Shown here piece after piece: positions 43,524 to 52,002 of a stretch of 64,000 nucleotides of DNA. Both the position numbers and the translations under genes were made by a program. The stretch lies in NCBI GenBank assembly GCA_910576815.1, contig CAJTKA010000019.1, positions 6,806-70,805 of the forward strand. The letters are read 5' to 3'. Each line of letters begins with the position of its first letter. Positions within the stretch are counted from its first letter, which is position 1. Under the pieces are notes generated by a model, which searched no databases, was not told the origin of the DNA, and saw nothing but the letters and a program-made list of their open reading frames with translations. Source of the DNA: an uncultured Lachnospiraceae bacterium. Its GTDB lineage: Bacteria > Bacillota > Clostridia > Lachnospirales > Lachnospiraceae.

Positions 43524-45605
43524 ATGAAGAAATCTTATCAAATCACTGCAAATATCATAACAGGAGCAGCCTTTGCTCTCTGCGGCCTGCTCGCAATACG
43601 GATGCTGACGGGCTCCTCGGGCGGTTTGACCTTTGAGATCCCTTATGTCTGCGGTCTGGGGCTGCACTTTCAAACAGACGGCTTCCGCGCCTTGTACGGC
43701 GCGATTGCGGCCTTCATGTGGTTTATGGCAACGCTCTTTTCCGGAGAATACTTTACCCGCCATGAAAAAATGGAGCCCGGCCATGACCATCATTTGGGAA
43801 GATATTATGTCTTCCTTCTTGTCACGCTTGTCGCCACAGAAGGGGTGTTCTTTTCCGCAGACTTCTTTACCACCTTTGTCTTTTTTGAGATCATGTCCTT
43901 TACCTCCTATGTGTGGGTGGCACAGGATGAAAAACCCGAGTCTCTGCGGGCGGGCGCGACCTATCTGGCGGTGGCCGTGATCGGCGGTCTGGTGATGCTG
44001 ATGGGCATTTTCCTGCTCTATGATGTGACTGGCACTCTGTTCTTTGACGATCTGGTCAAGGCATACGTCAATTACGGCCTGGTCCACTCTCATCGGGTTT
44101 TTATATACAAAATATGGGCGGCAGGTCTCTGTCTGCTGTTCGGTTTCGGTGCGAAAGCGGGTGCCTTTCCGCTGCATATCTGGCTGCCAAAGGCCCACCC
44201 TGTGGCTCCGGCTCCCGCTTCAGCGCTGCTTTCGGGTATTTTGACCAAAGCGGGAATGTTCGGCATCCTAATCCTGACTTCTTATCTGTTTTTGGGAAAC
44301 GCACTCTGGGGCGGCCTGATTTTGATGCTCGGTGTCCTCACAATGATAGTCGGCGCAGTGCTTGCAATTTTCTCTATCGACTTAAAACGGACGCTTGCCT
44401 GCTCATCGGTATCCCAGATCGGCTTTATCCTGGTCGGCGTGGGCATGTCCGGCTTATTGGCGGAAGAAAACGCCCTTGCTCTGCGGGGCAGCCTGCTTCA
44501 TATGGTGAATCATTCTCTGTTGAAACTTGTCCTCTTTATGGCAGCAGGCGTGGTCTTCATGAATGCGCATAAACTGGATCTCAATGACATCCGCGGATTT
44601 GGGCGAAAAAAACCGCTCCTTCACTATATTTTCCTGATGGGAGTTTTGGGCATCGGCGGTATGCCGCTTTGGAACGGCTATGTCAGCAAGACGCTGATTC
44701 ACGAAAGCATAGTGGAATATATCGCTGCAATCAACGCCGGAATCCTCCCCGCCCTCATTGGTACTTCATTCATGCGTGCCGTGGAATGGATCTTTTTGAT
44801 CAGCGGCGGCCTGACGGTAGCCTACATGCTGAAACTCTATATCTGTATCTTCTGGGAGAAAAATGCGGATGCCGCAGTACAGAAACGTTATGGCGATTTG
44901 CGGGGAAGTTATATGAATAAAACAAGCGTCTTTGCTCTTACGCTCAGCGCTACTCTGCTGCCAATCGGCGGTTTTCTGCCTAATATCGTGATGGATCGCC
45001 TCGCGGATATGGGACAGACCTTTTTGCACGCATCGGAATCAGAACAGATTGCCTACTTTTCGGTCACAAACCTGCGCGGCGCCCTGATTTCTTTGATCAT
45101 TGGCGGACTGCTCTATGTGTGCTTTGTGCGCACGCTTCTGCGGAAAAAATCTGCAGACGGCGCAAAGATATATTATGTAAACCGATGGCCTGCATGGCTC
45201 GACTTGGAAAACCTTATTTACCGCCCCCTGCTCTTAGAGATCCTGCCTTTCACCCTTGGCATGATCTGCCGCTTTCTGGACAGCCTTGTTGATACAGTGG
45301 TGGTAGCGCTGAGAAAGACGGTCTATCGTGATGAGAAGCTGCCGCACGAGCGCTTTGAGGGTACGGTTCTTACGCATCTGTGCGCCTGCATAGCCGGCGC
45401 CATCCAAGCGCTTTTAAACCATACCCTCCTGAAAAAGCATCCGAAACACACGGATTATGAACACAAACTGGCGCTCATGCAGGAAGAATTTAACGAAAAC
45501 ACCACGCTGATCGCCAGAAGTATGTCCTTCGGACTGCTGCTATTCTGTGTGGGACTGATCCTGACAGTAGCTTATCTGTTTGTCAAGGATGTGTTTGGGT
45601 TGTGA
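43524..45605 (+). CDS. Large antiporter subunit, NuoL/MrpA-like with long C-terminal extension (4 of 4)
   Basis: 693-residue membrane protein. Glu in TTFVFFEIMSFTSYVWV, Lys in GFGAKAGAFPLHIWLPKAHP, His and Lys in VNHSLLKLVLFMAAG. After about 530 residues of antiporter core it has a C-terminal extension with several helices and a long amphipathic segment (ENLIYRPLLLEILPFTLGMI, then MQEEFNENTTLIARSMSFG), reminiscent of the lateral helix of NuoL and of extensions in hydrogenase-type complexes. AGGAGG lies 6 nt before the ATG. It is the last gene of the operon; no hydrogenase or iron-sulfur subunit follows. Confidence 0.9.
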   Translation: MKKSYQITANIITGAAFALCGLLAIRMLTGSSGGLTFEIPYVCGLGLHFQTDGFRALYGAIAAFMWFMATLFSGEYFTRHEKMEPGHDHHLGRYYVFLLVTLVATEGVFFSADFFTTFVFFEIMSFTSYVWVAQDEKPESLRAGATYLAVAVIGGLVMLMGIFLLYDVTGTLFFDDLVKAYVNYGLVHSHRVFIYKIWAAGLCLLFGFGAKAGAFPLHIWLPKAHPVAPAPASALLSGILTKAGMFGILILTSYLFLGNALWGGLILMLGVLTMIVGAVLAIFSIDLKRTLACSSVSQIGFILVGVGMSGLLAEENALALRGSLLHMVNHSLLKLVLFMAAGVVFMNAHKLDLNDIRGFGRKKPLLHYIFLMGVLGIGGMPLWNGYVSKTLIHESIVEYIAAINAGILPALIGTSFMRAVEWIFLISGGLTVAYMLKLYICIFWEKNADAAVQKRYGDLRGSYMNKTSVFALTLSATLLPIGGFLPNIVMDRLADMGQTFLHASESEQIAYFSVTNLRGALISLIIGGLLYVCFVRTLLRKKSADGAKIYYVNRWPAWLDLENLIYRPLLLEILPFTLGMICRFLDSLVDTVVVALRKTVYRDEKLPHERFEGTVLTHLCACIAGAIQALLNHTLLKKHPKHTDYEHKLALMQEEFNENTTLIARSMSFGLLLFCVGLILTVAYLFVKDVFGL

Positions 45606-45644
45606 CGGGAATCCCTGCAATCCTCTATTTTGCAGTATTCCCCG
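45606..45644. terminator. Terminator hairpin between antiporter operon and GLUG gene
   Basis: Imperfect stem: cgggaat (45606-45612) with attcccc (45637-45643), and inner ctgcaa with ttgcag. It lies between convergent genes and overlaps the last codons of the GLUG protein gene. Confidence 0.55.
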
Positions 45645-48600
45645 CCTTCTTTCCCTTTCGTTTTTTGTGTAGGATCACTGCCGCTGCCAAGATCAACACA
45701 GCAACGGTCCCGACCGCGATAAATACCACATAATCCATGATCCCTTTCTCTGTTACGCTGACCGCGATCTTCACATCGCTTCCTTCCACAGAAAACAGGT
45801 GATAAATCCCCATAAGCTCTGTCTCGGCCTTTCTCCAGCCCGCGCCGTCCTGCACATAAATCTCCACGCCTTCCGTCTGTCCCTGCGGTGCCTGATAGCG
45901 GATCTGATGGGTCTGCGCGCCGTCATCGGGAACGGTGATCTGCCAACACTCGGTCAGGTCTTCGGCTTCCTCGCCCTGCGGCAGCGTCACACTCACCGCA
46001 TTCACATCCAGCTTATCTACAGTCAGTTCATCCTCCTGGAAAAACCGCCCGTCCGCCAGAAGGGACGACTGCCCGTTATCCCGCATCCAGCTTCCCGCCA
46101 GCGTTGTCAGATACCGCACGTACTCCACCGATACATCCTCGTCGAGTCTGACATCCGTAAGGTCTTTGTTATCCCAGTCCGCATAGAAACCTTCCTTTAC
46201 CGGGATATTCGGATATTGATCCAATGCCACACTGCCGCCGTAAGGGCAGTCAGCCGTCCCCACTTCCTCGTCATCGGCATAGAACGTGATCTTCATCCTG
46301 CGAAAGGTTGCGGGAATCCCCTCCGTCTGCAACAGCGTCCGATAGCTTACCGGCTCTGCCTTTCCACTGTAGCTGATGCGGTCGATCCCGGCAATCTCCT
46401 CCGAGACGAAATAATTATCTGCAAGCTCCGCGTTGTCGGAAACCTTACCCGCTATGGCGCCCGAGAAAGCCTCTGCCTCCCTGATCTTAACCATTGCCAG
46501 ACAATTGTCTATCCCGCTGCCCCATCCGGCGATTCCGGCTACATATTCTCCGCCTTCCACTGAACATTTCGCATAGCTCCTACTGATATGGGACAACGAC
46601 TGCCCCGCAATGCCACCCACATAATCACCGGAAGTGCTCTCGATCCTGCCATAGTTCTCACAGCGAAGCACCATGCCCATCTCCTGCAGACCACAGACCC
46701 CGCCCGCATAACTTTTCTGCGCAGTCACCTTAGCCTGATTCACATTTCTCCTGAGCACGCACTTCGTGAGGAACGTAGAATTTGCCTTTGCGTCATCCAG
46801 TCCCGTGATATCGCTCTCCAGGTCAAAATCATACTCGATCGCCATCGTCCCTGCAATCCCCGATACATTCAGATCCGCCGTCACGTTTCCGCCGTTGCTG
46901 CAGTTTGCAATAGTAGCGTCTATACTCTCCTCCGCATTCTCCTGCGACTCGTCCTCATATCGACTGGAATAATCCATTTCCAGCACGCCGTCCAACGCAT
47001 CCGTATACAACAGCATGATCTCACTGAACTGGTCGTTGATATTCGACAAATCGTCCCCCAGAAGGTCCTCGGAAGAAGACATTTCATCATTCAAATAGCC
47101 CATATTTTCAGAAATATTCTTCAAGTTGGAATTAAGGCTCCCCGTTGTAGAGCGGTAGTCATCTCCCAGCCTGGGAAAGCTGAGATCCGGCTTATCATTG
47201 ATCGTCGTCAGGATATCCTTGGTTTCCTCCCCCATATCCTCCAGATTCGCTGCCGCCGACTTCGCGGAGGAAGCCGCCGACTGCATCTGCTTTCTTGCAT
47301 CGTCCGTCATCTCGTCCGAATGTCTGGATGCGATATCTGTCATGATCTCCAGATTTTTGCGCATATCATCAGCATAGCTGCTTCCGTGGGCATCGCGGTA
47401 CTGCTTATCCGCATATTTCCCCGCCTCCTCTGCTATCTGTGCGGCATTTGCCGTCATTTCCTCTGCTGCTTTTTCCTGCACCTGACGGTCAGCCGCCGCC
47501 TGTGCGCTGTCGTCCGTAAGCGGAAACTCCCTGCTTTCACCGCTGCTGCTATAATGCACCCATCCGGTGATGCCCATGTATTGTCCCGGTACATCCGCAA
47601 AAGGAAGGGACACAAACCCCCAGCCGCTGTCCACGCCTGATTCCCTCACAGGCTTTAGATCATACTCATTGGTCGTATCTTCATTTGCCGCCTTGCCGAT
47701 ATAATAATTCTCATAAGCTTCCGTGGCCTTTGCCACATCCTCTGTATGCTGCTTTCCTGCCTCCTCGATCGCTTTCTTTGCCCGGTCATACTGCTCCTTT
47801 TCCTCGGGCGTCATATACTGATAAAGATCCATCGACTTTACCATATCTTCCAGTTTCGCGGCAGCATCCTTTACATCCCCCGCCGCATCCGAAGCGTGAT
47901 CGATCACGCCGCCGTCTTTGGCAGTCTCATCCAGCACATAGTCAAAACGGCTCACCGCCTCATTGACGGAGTTCATCATACTGTCCGTCCACTCCACCGT
48001 CCTGTCCGCCAGAGAGTGGGTATCGTCAAGCGCCCGGTCTGCAAACCCCTGAATCACCGACAGCCTGTTGGAAAGCACATCCGAACGGTCTCCCGCATCA
48101 TCCAGCATTTTCCCCACCTGATCGTGAAGCACATCAATGTGATCCGATAACTGCCGCACAATATCTTCCGACAAATCTACCGCAATATACGGCTCCGCCT
48201 GCCCGACAATACCGCCTACATCCTTACGCCCAAATATTTTACCCTTATTCACGCAGGCGTGCACATACCCTGACTGTCTGCCTGCAATGCCGCCCACGTT
48301 ATAGCCTATATGTTCGTAACCGATCATGCCCTCGTTGACACAATTTTGTATGATCCCTGTGGAAAGTCCTGCGATACCGCCCGTATCCACCGTATTTTCC
48401 GTGGTGGAGAGTTTTTCGCTTTTTTCATCCGTTCCGCCTTCCATGGAGCTCAGAAGACCGGATGTATACTGCTCCAGATTGATATCCTCCAGTGATTTCG
48501 CCTTGTCTTCGTTTGAAGTATTGACGTCAGCGCGATTAAGACAGCTCACGATGTTACCGACATTTTCACCTGCAATGCCGCCCGTATAATGCGCGCCCGT

Positions 48601-49260
48601 GATCGTTCCCTTTGCTTCGCTGTTCATCAGTACGCCGCTGATTTCATTGTAGCCAGTGATGCCGCCCACATAATCGCCTGCCTCCACGACACCGTCAAAG
48701 ACGCAATTCAAAAGGACGCCGCTGTTATCTCCCACGATACCGCCTACCACCATCTGCGTCCCGGTCGGTCTGACTGATCCCTCTACTTTCAGGTTGGCAA
48801 TGACTGCCGTCTCCTGCGTGTAATTAAAGAGCCCCACATAAGAGAGCGGTTTACGCACTGTCAATCCGCTGATCGTGTGTCCCTGCCCATCAAAATATCC
48901 GCCGAAAGTCGGTATGGAGACAAAGTTCTCCCCTGCAAGGTCGATGTCCGCCGTCAAATATACTTTTTTATCCTGTGACCAGGTGTCCAGCCAGCAGTCT
49001 TTAGAAAAAGCCTTTAACTCATCAGCGTTGCTGATATAAACCTCTTTCCAGTCTATTTCCTCGTTTTTATAGGAGGCAATCGTCGCGTTGGCATCCTCCA
49101 CACTGGCGACTTCCTGCTCCTCCTGGTCTTCCTCTGTATCTCCGTCTTTTTCTGTCTCCTCCTGCGGTTTTTCTTCCTCCGCCTGTACAGATCCCATCGG
49201 ACAAGTTCCCATAAACACTGCCGCCGTAAGCAGCAGCGCTGTCAGTCTCCTCTTACGCAT
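45625..49260 (-). CDS. Membrane-anchored GLUG-repeat surface protein
   Basis: 1211 residues. A signal peptide (MRKRRLTALLLTAAVFMGTC up to about residue 27) is followed by an acidic stretch, then a first block of GLUG repeats (VGGIVGDNSG, YVGGITGYNE, YTGGIAGENVG, VGGIAGRQSG). A helical, coiled-coil-rich middle of about 450 residues (SDHIDVLHDQVGKMLDDAGD onward) resembles the long helical regions of Pip/YhgE-type membrane proteins. A second GLUG block (YAGGVCGLQE, YVGGIAGQSL) precedes a beta-rich region, one transmembrane helix (VVFIAVGTVAVLILAAAVIL) and a basic tail. The start at 49260 overlaps the transporter gene by 8 nt and has GGAGGTG upstream. It is probably an extracellular partner of that transporter. 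Confidence 0.82.
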   Translation of the reverse strand: MRKRRLTALLLTAAVFMGTCPMGSVQAEEEKPQEETEKDGDTEEDQEEQEVASVEDANATIASYKNEEIDWKEVYISNADELKAFSKDCWLDTWSQDKKVYLTADIDLAGENFVSIPTFGGYFDGQGHTISGLTVRKPLSYVGLFNYTQETAVIANLKVEGSVRPTGTQMVVGGIVGDNSGVLLNCVFDGVVEAGDYVGGITGYNEISGVLMNSEAKGTITGAHYTGGIAGENVGNIVSCLNRADVNTSNEDKAKSLEDINLEQYTSGLLSSMEGGTDEKSEKLSTTENTVDTGGIAGLSTGIIQNCVNEGMIGYEHIGYNVGGIAGRQSGYVHACVNKGKIFGRKDVGGIVGQAEPYIAVDLSEDIVRQLSDHIDVLHDQVGKMLDDAGDRSDVLSNRLSVIQGFADRALDDTHSLADRTVEWTDSMMNSVNEAVSRFDYVLDETAKDGGVIDHASDAAGDVKDAAAKLEDMVKSMDLYQYMTPEEKEQYDRAKKAIEEAGKQHTEDVAKATEAYENYYIGKAANEDTTNEYDLKPVRESGVDSGWGFVSLPFADVPGQYMGITGWVHYSSSGESREFPLTDDSAQAAADRQVQEKAAEEMTANAAQIAEEAGKYADKQYRDAHGSSYADDMRKNLEIMTDIASRHSDEMTDDARKQMQSAASSAKSAAANLEDMGEETKDILTTINDKPDLSFPRLGDDYRSTTGSLNSNLKNISENMGYLNDEMSSSEDLLGDDLSNINDQFSEIMLLYTDALDGVLEMDYSSRYEDESQENAEESIDATIANCSNGGNVTADLNVSGIAGTMAIEYDFDLESDITGLDDAKANSTFLTKCVLRRNVNQAKVTAQKSYAGGVCGLQEMGMVLRCENYGRIESTSGDYVGGIAGQSLSHISRSYAKCSVEGGEYVAGIAGWGSGIDNCLAMVKIREAEAFSGAIAGKVSDNAELADNYFVSEEIAGIDRISYSGKAEPVSYRTLLQTEGIPATFRRMKITFYADDEEVGTADCPYGGSVALDQYPNIPVKEGFYADWDNKDLTDVRLDEDVSVEYVRYLTTLAGSWMRDNGQSSLLADGRFFQEDELTVDKLDVNAVSVTLPQGEEAEDLTECWQITVPDDGAQTHQIRYQAPQGQTEGVEIYVQDGAGWRKAETELMGIYHLFSVEGSDVKIAVSVTEKGIMDYVVFIAVGTVAVLILAAAVILHKKRKGKKAGNTAK

Positions 49261-51826
49261 GGTCAGCCACCTCCCTGCTATCTTCCTGTCTCTCGGTTCC
49301 GACATCCGTGTCAGTTTCTCCCTTCACACCGATCGGCTGTCTGCTCGCCATCTCCTCCGACACCGTCTCCGTCAGCTGCCGATATTCCTCCTCCGTAAGC
49401 TCCGTCACATCTCCGGCTTCCACATAAGCGCTCACATTACCCTTGACAATGGCGCTCATGCTGCCTGTCACGGTTCCCTCGATCCTGCCGCGCACCAGGC
49501 CGTTAACCCTCATCAGCCCGGTCACATTTTTCGTGCGGATCGGCATATTCATCACAAAGGCAGTCTTTTCTATGATTTTATCACCCACCAGAAGGATCTG
49601 CGGCAGAACAAACATGGTCACCAAGATAGAAATGGAAGTTCCTCTGCCCAGACATTTTCCGATACCGAAGATTGCCGCATTGGAGGTCAACTTACCAATC
49701 AGAAAGCCTGCTACCACCATCATGGTTCCCGAGGTAATGATCGTCGGGAATGCCTGATTCATGGAATCAATGATGGACTGCCTTCTGCCGTTTGTCTTAC
49801 GCAGCTCCATATAGCGGCCCGCAATAACGATGGCGTAGTCGATATTTGCGCCCATCTGGATCGAGCTGACAATCAGATAGGACATAAAGAAAATGTTATC
49901 ATGCTGTAATGCCGGCACGGAAAAGTTCAGCCAGATACAGCCCTGAATTACCGCAATCAAAAGTACGGGCATACCCGCCGACTTAAAGGTGAACAAGAGC
50001 ACCACCAGCACGGCCAGAATGGACACCACGTTATTGACCAGATTGTCGCGGCCGAACGTCTTTTGCAGATCGTACTGGCTCACCGACTCACCGCAGACCA
50101 GCACCCTGCCGCTCGGATAATACTTCTCCGCGATCTCGTGCATCCTGTCAAGAAAGGCGAAGGTCTCCTGACTCTCCTCGGGAAGCGTCAGGAAAACAAG
50201 CATACGACTGTAGTTCTCGCCCTGCAGCTGATTATTCGCAAAGTTCATGGCATCAAAAGCATCATCCAGCATATCCTGCAGATCATCCTCCAGCGTGACA
50301 TACCCTTCCTCGACTTCGTCATGCACAAACATAAACATATCGATCAAAGACACTTTATATTCGGGAAGGCCATTGACCACCTTCGCGTAATCCTCATCAT
50401 TCACGGCATAGGCAGCATATACCAGTTCTGCCACCTCATAGTCCAGATCGATCAGCTCCGAAAACTGCCTCGGCGTAAGCCTGTCTGTCAAACAGTAACC
50501 GTCTAGCGCCTCGATATTGGCAAGCCCCTGCGTATAATCTACTTCAGGACAGGCCTCCAGCTCCTCTAACAGCTTCGCTTCCTTCTCATAATCTCCCGCA
50601 GGCACGATCAGAGCAACCATATTGTTGGCACCAAAGTTCTCTGTCTGCAATTCCTCTGTTTTTTGAATGCTGTTCTGAATCGGCGGCGTGATCGTAGAGT
50701 CGCCGAACACATACGGGCATTTGCTGGAAATGGTGTATGCTCCCACGATTACCAGCACAAAAAGCGGCGCTACAATAAATCGCGTCGCATAGTCAAACTT
50801 ACCCACAAAAGGAATATCCGGAATAAAGTTCTTATGCTTAGTCTTATCCATCAGATTGGAAAACAGCATGATTACACCGGGCATCAGCAGGAAAACAGAC
50901 CCCAGCGCCAGGAAAATGGACTTGATCAGGCACATGGACAGATCCGGTCCCATCTTATACTGCATAAAACCCATGGCAATCAGACCGCCTATTGTAGTCA
51001 GGGAGCTGCCGCAGATTTCCGGGATCGCCTTACTCAAAGCGATAATGATCGCCTCGCGGGCTTCCAGATTAGCATGCTCCTCCTTATATCTGTTCAAAAG
51101 GATAATGGCGTAATCCACTGACAGCGCAAGCTGCAACACCACTGTCACGGAATTGGACACAAAAGAGATCGTCCCAAATACAAAGTTCGTGCCCATCTGC
51201 AAAATAGCTGCCGCCAAGAACGTGATCAACAAAACCGGCACCTCCGCATAAGCCTGCGAAGTAAGAAACAGCACCGTCACCACAACAAGGGCTACCAGCA
51301 CAACGATCACATTCATTTCGTTTGCAATCAGCTCCGCCTCGATATCTCCCAACGTGGTGGACAGATAATAATCATAGCCGCCCAGTTTTTCTTTTACCCG
51401 CTCCAAAACCTCCAGGCATCTGTCGTCCTTCTCATCATAATCAAACGTGACATTGTAATAGGAAGATCCATTAAAATAATGATCTTCCGAATCGTCAAAG
51501 TCTACCATGAAGACGCCGGGCATAAATTCCAGATCCCGCTCGATCGACTCCGCCTGTTCATAGGACACATTCGCCACCATCACATCACAGGTCCCGTATG
51601 TAATAAATTCCTGCTCCATCAGATCCAAGCCCTGCTTGGTCTCCGTGGAATCCGGCAGATAGTGGGACATGGAGTTCTCGACGTTGACCCAGTTTCTTGA
51701 CACAGCAGAAAAAATAATCAGAATGCCAAACAGCAGAAAAAAGAGATTTCGTTTATCCACAATAAATCCGCAGATTTTGACCATGGTCTGATTGCCGCCT
51801 CTTTTCTCATTTTGTTCCTTTTCCAT
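49253..51826 (-). CDS. MMPL/RND-superfamily transporter
   Basis: 857-residue membrane protein with the duplicated RND layout. Helix 1 is FFLLFGILIIFSAVS, the first extracellular domain runs from about 50 to 185, and helices 2-6 carry SVDYAIILLNRYKEE (the proton-relay aspartate-tyrosine pair). The second extracellular domain includes an acidic helical section. A second set of helices carries GANIDYAIVIAGRYMELR. The C-terminal tail is cytoplasmic and acidic (DVTELTEEEYRQLTETVSEE). MMPL proteins export lipids or siderophores; in Firmicutes the substrate is usually unknown. The start at 51826 has GGAG 7 nt upstream. It is coupled to the downstream GLUG protein, and its promoter is clear. Confidence 0.9.
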   Translation of the reverse strand: MEKEQNEKRGGNQTMVKICGFIVDKRNLFFLLFGILIIFSAVSRNWVNVENSMSHYLPDSTETKQGLDLMEQEFITYGTCDVMVANVSYEQAESIERDLEFMPGVFMVDFDDSEDHYFNGSSYYNVTFDYDEKDDRCLEVLERVKEKLGGYDYYLSTTLGDIEAELIANEMNVIVVLVALVVVTVLFLTSQAYAEVPVLLITFLAAAILQMGTNFVFGTISFVSNSVTVVLQLALSVDYAIILLNRYKEEHANLEAREAIIIALSKAIPEICGSSLTTIGGLIAMGFMQYKMGPDLSMCLIKSIFLALGSVFLLMPGVIMLFSNLMDKTKHKNFIPDIPFVGKFDYATRFIVAPLFVLVIVGAYTISSKCPYVFGDSTITPPIQNSIQKTEELQTENFGANNMVALIVPAGDYEKEAKLLEELEACPEVDYTQGLANIEALDGYCLTDRLTPRQFSELIDLDYEVAELVYAAYAVNDEDYAKVVNGLPEYKVSLIDMFMFVHDEVEEGYVTLEDDLQDMLDDAFDAMNFANNQLQGENYSRMLVFLTLPEESQETFAFLDRMHEIAEKYYPSGRVLVCGESVSQYDLQKTFGRDNLVNNVVSILAVLVVLLFTFKSAGMPVLLIAVIQGCIWLNFSVPALQHDNIFFMSYLIVSSIQMGANIDYAIVIAGRYMELRKTNGRRQSIIDSMNQAFPTIITSGTMMVVAGFLIGKLTSNAAIFGIGKCLGRGTSISILVTMFVLPQILLVGDKIIEKTAFVMNMPIRTKNVTGLMRVNGLVRGRIEGTVTGSMSAIVKGNVSAYVEAGDVTELTEEEYRQLTETVSEEMASRQPIGVKGETDTDVGTERQEDSREVADHA

Positions 51827-51854
51827 AGAAACACTCCTCTCTCGTTCAAGAGGA

Positions 51855-51883
51855 AATATAGCACCATTGACATCAATCGTCAA
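51855..51883 (-). promoter_or_regulatory. Sigma-A promoter of the MMPL-GLUG operon
   Basis: Minus strand: -35 TTGACG (51883-51878), 17-nt spacer, -10 TATATT (51860-51855), about 28 nt upstream of the MMPL start. Confidence 0.65.
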
Positions 51884-51884
51884 T
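51866..51884. promoter_or_regulatory. Inverted repeat over the MMPL promoter, candidate operator
   Basis: attgac (51866-51871) and gtcaat (51879-51884) form a 19-bp dyad with a 7-bp centre that covers the -35 box and half of the spacer. A repressor dimer bound there would block transcription. No TetR-type gene lies adjacent. Confidence 0.5.
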
Positions 51885-51946
51885 TCCATAGAGGGCCGTT
51901 TCTATACATTCCCTCAATATTGTATAACAACCCGCCAATCAATATC

Positions 51947-51960
51947 TATCTGCGCAGATA
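51947..51960. other. Perfect 14-bp palindrome upstream of trkH
   Basis: tatctgcgcagata is its own reverse complement. It lies 42 nt upstream of the trkH start and might be an operator; its partner is unknown. Confidence 0.35.
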
Positions 51961-52002
51961 ATGGACTTTCGTTTTTAGGAGGATTGTGATAAAATTTTTT
52001 CT

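Noticed and set aside
46588..47640. Plus-strand 350-codon frame opposite the GLUG gene
   Set aside because: Shadow of the helical coding region; no start signal or family.
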